Source: Bryoerythrophyllum caledonicum (lineage: Eukaryota > Streptophyta > Bryopsida > Pottiales > Pottiaceae). From it: a DNA stretch of 64,000 nt. The notes beneath the pieces were generated by a model. That model worked only from the letters and a program-made list of their open reading frames with translations, had not been told where the DNA came from and ran no database searches. The translations under genes were made by a program, and so were the position numbers. Below, one piece after another: positions 56,625 to 64,000 of this stretch (its first letter is position 1; every line of letters starts with the position of its first letter). The stretch lies in the NCBI GenBank assembly GCA_963971425.1, contig OZ020514.1, forward strand, positions 39,655,158 to 39,719,157, read 5' to 3'.

Positions 56625-58650
56625 GCCCTACTCCTAAACTCCAAGCACTAAACTCTAAAATCCTAAACCCTAATCTTTAAATCATTAAACCTAAATAATA
56701 AACTAAAACCCTAAATCCTAAAAACTAAATAATAAACCCTAAACCTTAAAAACTAAATCCTTAAACCTAAATCCTTTAACCTAAATCCTAAACCCTAATC
56801 CGTAAATCTAATTATAGAATTTTCTAGTTCAAAACCCTAAACCCTATAATTTACACTTGATACCATGGACTTGCAATCCTAAACCTTAAACCCTAAACCC
56901 TCAATGTCAAAATGCAATTTGAACCCTAAACCTAAATCTTTACTTTTATAATCTAGTCATAATCAATATCCTTAATACGGAAATAAATGACCGTAATCAA
57001 ATACCCATAACCCCAATTGATAACCTTAAATTGATACATAACTCTATACCTTAAATTTAAAATTATTGATTCTTGCAGATTTAAATTGATACCCATAACT
57101 CCAATCCATAACCTTAATTGATCATGTGAATAGAAACTTCCATTACATCGAGATATGAGGAGAAACTTATGTGGTTGTTAATTTTTTGGTCAATGTTGGA
57201 AGATGCTTTATTTGGAATAGCTCCTCCCCGCCAAATGTGATGTCATTCCCGCTCTTTTCTTAACGGCAACTTGTTCGACGTGGTCAATACACCCCAACCT
57301 CTTCTCTCTCTCTCTCTCTCTCTTTTTGCACCTTTCTAATACTCGGCAAGCCTTTGTGAATCTATACTGTCTCAAAGTACGCCTTGACATTTGAAAGACC
57401 TATTGTATTCGAAGTCAAATTTTTGTACAAGAAATGGATACATTATTCTAGGTCAACTTAGTTGTGTTTGGAATTTTTAGAGATGCGGAGGTGTGTGGTC
57501 GTGAATGGTCGCTGCGGCCGTGACAAAGAGTAGGGTTTTCTCTTCCTTCTTCATTCAAGACGTTTTGGTGCACACAATCGGACCATTTGTAAGTGACTTC
57601 TGTCTAAACTTTATGGTGATTTACTTGGCATTTGGTTCGCACATTTGATACTATCATTTTCAATGTAATGAAAAAGTTGTAGGAAGGAGGTGATACTTCG
57701 GCGTCCACACAATCGCCTCCTGAGTATAAGTTTAGGGATTCGTTTTTTTATTTGTATGTCAGTATGACATATATGTTCTTGCAATTGTCAAAGTGGATAG
57801 TTTTTGTTGGTATGAGTGCTTCAGGTTTTGATTCAGTACTCTTCGTTTAAGCAATCATCAATTGTGCCCGATATTGTCGCCGTTAATTCCGGATATAGAA
57901 TATATTGTGCACATTCAGCTCGACTCGAGCTGAATGTGCATAGAACATGCTATGAATATTTTTACAAAATATATATAGTGCACATTCAGCTCGACCCGAG
58001 CTGAATATGCACAATATGTGTCGTGCACATTCAGCTCGAGTCGAGCAAAATATGCATAGTATGTGTCGTGCACATTCAGCTCGAGTCGAGCTGAATATGC
58101 ACAGTATGTATTGTGCACAATTAGCTCGAGTCGAGCTGAATATGCACAATATGTGTCGTGCACATTCAGCTCGAGTCAAGCTGAATATGTACAGTATGTG
58201 ATGTGCACATTCAGCTCGAATCGAGCTGAATTTGTAGAGTATGTGTTCTGTACATTCTGCTCGAGTCGAGCTGAATGTGCTTTGTTTTCACCTAATCGTG
58301 GAGACGAACACTATTGCTATTTTTTTGTTCACTTTGATTGATGTGGGATGAACCTTGGAGTACTATTGTAGTACATCAATTAATTATACTTTCGCCTTAA
58401 CTTTGCAGTGCCGAGATGGACACTACAACCGGTGCCTGAATCGACGATAATTTTGATTTGTCAAGCAACAACTCGTCTTTCCACAATCCAGTAGATGCTG
58501 ATTTGATGGAATTTGAAGTTCTCACAAGGCATTCTTGGATTGGTAAGATAGTCTGATGCGCAAGCCTTTAATGCATGTTCTCTGCCACACTCGGTAAAAG
58601 TTCCAGCCAAGGTCGGCCCAAAGCTAGTGTATGTTCATCCAGGCTGCAAG
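56625..58650 (+). repeat. Inverted repeat arm B of element 1
   Basis: Reverse complement of arm A (32,870-34,665): the CCCTAAA tract, a CT-rich run at 57,301-57,322, GAAGTCAAATTTTTGTACAAG, the palindromes and the first coding exon are all shared. The similarity ends exactly at GGCTGCAAG (58,642-58,650), where the reading passes from the FCP1-like sequence into transposase sequence. Confidence 0.85.
57905..58285. promoter_or_regulatory. TTCAGCTCGAGTCGAGCTGAA palindrome cluster, arm B
   Basis: Eight sites lie at about 57,909, 57,981, 58,025, 58,073, 58,121, 58,163, 58,207 and 58,252, most extended to GTGCACATTCAGCT...AGCTGAATGTGCAC, with a recurring ~45-bp period. They lie in the leader upstream of ATG 58,416. 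Arm A retains only four, so the cluster expanded or contracted after the arms were duplicated. Confidence 0.9.
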
Positions 58651-59917
58651 CTATTCCTCCGCGCCGCACCTGAGTCTCTAGCTACAGCAAAACCTTTGCC
58701 GCCTTATTTGCATGTGCAAATGGACAATGCGGTGAGTGACCACAAAAATAGATATGTGATTTGCTTTTGGTCTCTTCTTGTTGCAAAGGGTATCTTCCGA
58801 GAGGTTTATGTTAATTTCATGCTTGTTGGCCACACACATGATGACATTGATGCATTATTCGGTTGATGAAGTATGGCTTTGAAGAAGGAGAGTTTCCCCA
58901 CAATCCGTTTGCTTATGAGATCATTTAAGGAGAACGAAAGTGTGCCAACAATCCCCCACTTGATTGAAGAAGTCCGGGACTTCAAGTTCTTTATTAGTGA
59001 AGGTATTGTAGGTGGAGATGAAGCATTGCAAGGCCATACAAAGGCTCACCAATTCAAATTCTATGTTGACTCCAATGGATGTCCCATGATGAAATACAAG
59101 ATTCTTTGTCATCAAGATGATTGACTTCCAAGAGAAAGGGGTGGCATCAAATTGTGGAAGGAGGATTCAATTGGGAGGTCTTTGTGGCCACGTGGAGAAC
59201 TACCTTCATTGGAGCCACATGCAATGCGCAATCTTCCTGAAGTGATTAAAGGTCTTTCTGGATTCATTTCATATTGGGAGCGTCAAGCACGTGAGGATCG
59301 TACAGGTGAATATCGAAGGCGATATGAGCCTTTGAGCTACTATTGGCGGGTAGTTAGAGAGTCACTTAGTCAACCAATGGACTTGCCCACCTCTCTACAG
59401 GATGGTTTTTGGCCTTCTAGTCGTATTGGTCAGACAATCGAGGACCAATTCACTAGTGTGGGCGCTGTTCGTGGGGATCATGATGAGGATGACCACTTTG
59501 TTGGGCAGAGTCGAGATAGGCCCCCCTTCTTTTCCGATTAATCGAGACATTTAATCAGGCTATTGTATTGCATTAAGACTTTGTGATGGAGATGAATGCC
59601 CTGTTTGGATTGCACAAACGTTCTCGGTCCCTAATTTGGATCTTGAAAGGCCTAATTCTATCAAAATATAGTACTTCCGTCCCACTTCGCACAATTCAAA
59701 TGTCCAAAGATGCTATGATGGATGGGCCTCTTCCAACGGTCTACAATGGACAATTGATGACGAGCAACTTCCGCAATGGGAGGACACCGGATCTTTGTTG
59801 ACTGCATGGAAGTCTAGAAGTAGGAGTGAATTTCCTGTTGTGAAGATACCTAGAAATCAAGTTCAAATCATTCAAGATGGTTTGATCAGGGATACCGAGC
59901 CGTCTTCTTCGCAATGA
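58416..59917 (+). pseudogene. Chimeric FCP1-leader/transposase pseudogene of element 1
   Basis: The first exon from ATG 58,416 (MDTTTGA, TGA, DDNFDLSSNNSSF) and the VGPKLVYVHPGCK segment match the FCP1-like gene in arm A. From 58,651 the sequence is DUF7869 transposase: HVQMDNAVSDHKNRYV, VGHTHDDIDALFG, then TGA-TGA where element 2 has Arg-Trp. Further lesions are TGA for Trp at 59,122, a frame change near 59,540, TAA near 59,553, and TAG for Gln (IQFFRP in element 2). It ends SSSQ-TGA at 59,917. The N-terminal half of the transposase, including the CCSxNC motif, is absent. Element 1 therefore cannot move by its own transposase; element 2 or another copy would have to act in trans. Confidence 0.8.
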
Positions 59918-60575
59918 TTTTTTAGTACAAAGACGTTGCTCTTATACTAGTATCTAAGAATGTGTGCATAAGATCAAAATATGTTGGCATGATTTAAGCT
60001 CGAATCGAGCTGAAAGTGTACACCCATTTCTTGTGGAGATTAATACATTTCAGAGTTTTGATATTTTGTTATTTGCTATGCTAAATGGTTTATCGCATAG
60101 GAATTGCTTGGGCACATTCAGCTCGACTCGAGCTGAATGTGTATGGCTTTCTTCTTGGAGAGAAGTGAATTCTGGGCTTGATGATTTGCCCTTTGATATT
60201 TGCTATTCTGAAATGTTTTATTGCATAGGAATTGTTGGAGCACATTCAGCTCGAATCAAGCTGATAGTGTGTTTCGATTCGAGAAATGCATTTTCGTGCC
60301 TTGACATTTGATCTTTCGATTTTGAATGATATTTGGAGTTGTAAGTGTTGCTTGCTTTCAGCTTGACTGAAGCTAAAAATGTACTTCAATTTCTTTCTAG
60401 ATTGATTTTAAATTGAAAATAATTCCGCACCTCCCATTTTAATGGACACCAAAATCGAAGATATTATTCAAAGTTTACTATGCAAATCACTAAACATTTG
60501 CATATTTAGGTTAGCTTAAGCTTTTCGTACTATTTTGGGAGGCTCCTAATCTCCCAATATAATGAATATGGTGTT
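59918..60575. other. Right subterminal region of element 1
   Basis: Contains three TTCAGCTCGA...GAGCTGAA-type palindromes (about 59,996, 60,117, 60,244) and one decayed one at 60,358. The sequence shared with the 238-bp MITE (GCATATTTAGGTTAGCTTAAGC) and the terminal TIR follow. Confidence 0.75.
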
Positions 60576-60579
60576 ATCG

Positions 60580-63500
60580 GGACTTGCATAGCTCACATGC
60601 TATTCACTACTTGCTTTACTTTTTTCTTAATGGTATGTGGTACATTCCTTATCTTTTGTGGGGCACTTGAGTTTAAAGTATCTATTTAGAGAACTTCCAC
60701 ATCACATTCAACTACAAGCTTATAATACCCTTTATGGACGGGGACTTGCATTGCTCCCATGCTATTCACTAAATAAAATTAATTTTTCTCTTAAATGATA
60801 TGTGGTACATTCCTAATCTTTTGTGGGGCACTTGTGTATAAAGTTTTTATTGAGAGAACTTGCACATCTCATTCTACTAGGAGCTTATACTACCCTTTGA
60901 AGACGGGGACTTGCATAGCTTTCATGCAATTCACTACTTGCTTTATTTGTTTTCTTTAATGGTATGTGGTACATTTCTCATCTTTTAGGGGGCACTTGAG
61001 TTTAAAGTTTTTATTTAGAGAACTTGCACATTACATTCTACTAGAAGCTTATACTACTCTTTATCGACGAGTACATATATACCTCCCATGCTAATCACTA
61101 CTTGATTTATTTTTTTAATTAATGGAATGTGGTACATTCCTTATCCTTTGAGGGACGCTATGTGTGTAAAATTCTTATTTAGGGAACTTGCACATCACAT
61201 TGAACTAGAAGCTTATACTACCCTTTATGGACGGGGACTTGCATAGCTCCCATGCTATTCACTACTTGATATATTTTTTTCTTTCATGGTATGTGGTACA
61301 TTCCTAATCTTTTTAGGGGCACTTGTGTTTGAAGTGTTTATTTAGAGAACTTGCACATCACATTCAACAAGAAGCTTATACTACCCTTTATAAATGGGGA
61401 CTTGCATCGCTCTCATGCTATTCAATACTTGATTTATTGTTTCATCAATGGTATGTGGTACATTCCTAATCTTTTGTGAGGCACTTAACTTTGAAGTTTT
61501 TATTTATTGAACTTGCACATCACATTGAACTAGAGGCTTATACTACCCTTTATGATCAAGGCCTTGCATAGCTCCTATGCTATTCACTACTTGATTTATT
61601 TTTTTATCTAATGGTTTGTGGTAGATACCTTATCTTTTGTGGGGCACTTGTGTTTAAAGTTTTTATTTGGAGAACTTGGACATCTCATTCTACTAGGAGC
61701 TTATACTACCCTTTACAGACGGTTACTTGCATAGCTCTCATGCTATTCACTACTTGCTTTATTTTTTCTCCTTTAATGGTATGTGGTACATTCCTTCTCT
61801 TTTGAGCGGCACTTGAGTTTAAAGCTTTTATTTAGAGAACTTGCACATCACATTCTACAAGAAGCTCATACTTCTCTTTATGGACGGGACCTTGCATAGC
61901 TCCCATGCTATTCTTTACTTGATTTATTTTTTTCTCTATTGGTATGTGGTACATTCCTAATCTTTTGTGAGGCACTTAACTTTGAAGTTTTTATTTTGTG
62001 AACTTGCACATCACATTCTACTAGAGGCTTATACTACCCTTTATAGATGGGGACTTGCATAGCTCACATGCTATTCACTTTTTGATTTTTTTTTTTTATT
62101 TAATGGTTTGTCATAGATACCTTATCTTTTGTAAGGCACTTGTGTTTAAAGTTTTTATTTAGAGAACTTGGACATCACACTCAACTAGAAGCTTATACAA
62201 CCTTCTATGAACTCGGTCATGCATAGCTCCCATTCTATTCACTACTTGATTTATTTTTTTTCTTTAATGGTATGTGGTACATTTCTAGACTTTTAAGCGG
62301 CACTTGTGTTTAAAGTTTTTATTTAGAGAATTTGCAAATCACATTCTGTAAGAAGCTTGTACTACCCTTTATGGACGGGACCTTGCATAGCTCCCATGCA
62401 ATTCACTACTTGATTTATTGTTTCATCAATGGTATGTGGAACATTCCTTATCTTTTGAGTGGCACTTGAGTTTTAGTTTTATTTAGAGAATTTGCAAAAC
62501 ACATTCGTCAAGAAGCTTATACTACCCTTTATGGACGGGGCCTTGCATAGCTCCCATGCTATTCACTACTTGATTTATTTTTTCTCTATTGGTATGTGCT
62601 ACATTCCTAGTCTTTTGTGAGGCACTTAACTTTGAAGTTTTTATTTGGAGAACTTGCACATCACTTTCTACTAGAGGCTTATACTACCCTCTATGAACGG
62701 GGCCTTGCATAGCTCCCAAGCTATTCACTACTTGATTTATTTTTCTCTTTTAATAGTATGTGGTAGATACCTTATCTTTTGTGGGGCACTTGTGTTTAAA
62801 GTTTGTATTTAGAGAACTTCGACATCACATTCTACTAGAAGCTTATACTACCCTCTATGATCACGGACATGCATAGCTTCCATGCAATTCACTACTTGAT
62901 TTATTTTTTCTTTAATGGTATGTAGTACATTCCTAATCTTTTGTGAGGCACTTAACTTTGAAGTTTTATTTAGAGAATTTGCACATCACATTCTACTAGA
63001 AGCTTATACTACCCTTTATGCATGGGGACTTGCATAGCTTCCATGCAATTCACTACTTGATTAATTTTTTTAATTTAATGGTATGTGATGGATTCCTAAT
63101 CTTTGTGGGGCACTTGTGTTTAAAGTTTTTATTTAGAGAACTCGCACGTCACATTCTAATTATAGCTTATACTACCTTTTATTAACGGGGACTTGCATAG
63201 CTCCCATGCTATTCTTTGCTTGATTATTTTTTTCTTTATTGGTATGTGGTACATTCCTAATCTTTTGAACAACACTTGAATTTAAAGTTTTTATTTGGAG
63301 AACTTGCACATCACATTCTACTAGAAGCTTTTACTACCCTATATGGATGGGGACTTGCATAGCTCTTATGCTATTGACCACTTGATTTATTTTTTTTCTT
63401 TAATGATATGTGGTACATTCCTAACCTTTTGTGGGGCACTTGTGTTTAGAGTTTTAATTTAGAGAACTTGCACATTACATTCTTTTAGAAGCTTATACTA

Positions 63501-64000
63501 CCCTTTAACGACGAGTACTTATATAGCTCCCATGCTATTCACTACTTGATTTATTTTTCTCTTTAATGGTGAGTGGTACATTCCTTATCTTTTGTGGAGC
63601 ACTTGGATTTACACTTTTTTTTAGAGAAATTGCACATGACATTCTACTAGAAGCTTATACTACCCTTTATTGATGGGTACTTAAATAGCTTCCATGCTAT
63701 TCACTACTTAATTTATTTTTTTCTTTAATGGTATGTGGTACCTTTCTAATCTTATGTGCGTCACTTGTGTTTAAAGTTTTTATTTAGGTGATACTACCCT
63801 TCATGGACAGGGACTTGCACAGCTCCCATGCTATTCACTACTTGAATTATTATTTTTCTTTAATGGTATGTGGTACATTTCTTATCTCTTGAGCGGCACT
63901 TGAGTTTAAAGTTTTTATTGAGTAGAATTTGCACATCACATTCCACTAGAAGCTTATACTACCCATTATCAACTGGGTCTTGCATAGCTTCGGTGCTATT
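60580..64000 (+). repeat. ~163-bp satellite array, right part
   Basis: About 21 monomers in the same orientation as the left array, continuing past the window end. TTGCATAGC tags at 60,746, 60,911 and 61,239 give about 164-bp spacing. The first monomer is the continuation of the one cut at 31,248. Monomers differ from each other by point changes and small indels (for example a shortened unit near 63,780), so the array is not recently homogenised. Confidence 0.95.

Larger units (their letters stand above)
31249..60575. mobile_element. Giant TIR transposon, element 1 (29.3 kb)
   Basis: The left end is AACACCATATTCATTA...; the right end is its inverse, with about 28 matching terminal bases. Target copies are ATGG (31,245-31,248) and ATCG (60,576-60,579). 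Joining satellite across one copy gives TATAGATGGGGACTTGC, a normal monomer sequence (compare 62,042). Without the nested element 2 its own length is about 9.9 kb. Content: an FCP1-like gene near the left end (minus), an inverted repeat carrying two leaders, and a chimeric transposase pseudogene (plus) near the right end. Subterminal TTCAGCTCGAGTCGAGCTGAA-type palindromes are abundant. A 4-bp duplication with these termini matches no superfamily I can name with confidence. Confidence 0.85.

Noticed and set aside
33239-58285. CRISPR-like array of regularly spaced repeats
   Set aside because: The repeats are perfect palindromes in introns and leaders of eukaryotic transposon genes, with similar or inverted spacers and no cas genes.
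57815-58341. ORFs with repeated RAHSARVELN / ARLELN peptides
   Set aside because: They are translations of the palindrome cluster (period about 45 bp) in both strands, not proteins.

Overview
The window looks like nuclear DNA of a green-lineage eukaryote (land plant or green alga; species not determinable from sequence alone). The signs are GT-AG introns, TTTAGGG/CCCTAAA-type interstitial repeats, hAT-like and PIF-like transposon ends, a ~163-bp satellite, and no prokaryotic operon layout. No housekeeping gene, rRNA or tRNA was recognised. Nearly everything readable is transposable-element DNA, much of it decayed by frameshifts and in-frame stops.

The most striking object is a nested pair of giant terminal-inverted-repeat (TIR) transposons. 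Element 1 (31,249-60,575, 29.3 kb) starts AACACCATATTC, ends GAATATGGTGTT and sits inside the satellite array. Removing it together with one 4-bp target copy (ATGG/ATCG) restores a satellite monomer. Element 2 (35,337-54,738, 19.4 kb) lies inside element 1 with the same TIR and an exact 4-bp ATTT duplication. A 238-bp non-autonomous relative (47,292-47,529, exact ATAA duplication) lies inside element 2. Both large elements share a layout: an FCP1/NLI-like HAD phosphatase gene on the minus strand near the left end, and a DUF7869-type (RNase-H-like) transposase gene on the plus strand near the right end. Element 2 also carries a large three-exon gene with a ParB-like motif and a degenerate DNA-methylase-like C-terminus.

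The left 29 kb holds other, older elements. From left to right: a hAT-like end with a 21-bp minisatellite (1-958); a family marked by CCGGAGATCTCCGG palindromes with an unknown gene and FCP1-like genes (1.0-5.7 kb), duplicated at 14.5-20.6 kb, where one exon block is inverted and a 3.2-kb TIR element (17,269-20,482) is inserted; a family marked by GTAGGATCCTAC-like palindromes with several minus-strand genes including two FCP1-like ones (6.3-13.7 kb); and a family marked by GGGCGGAGACGTC-type palindromes with a divergent kinase-like pseudogene and RING-like gene (22-27 kb), of which a truncated copy (28.1-29.04 kb) abuts the satellite.

A unifying pattern is that each element family has its own short palindrome, repeated in promoters, introns and above all in the leader just upstream of the start-codon exon. 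This suggests element-specific recognition or regulation of element genes. A second pattern is the many in-frame TAG/TAA codons, often where a glutamine fits. They can be read either as C-to-T decay of methylated transposons or, less likely, as a non-standard TAR=Gln code.
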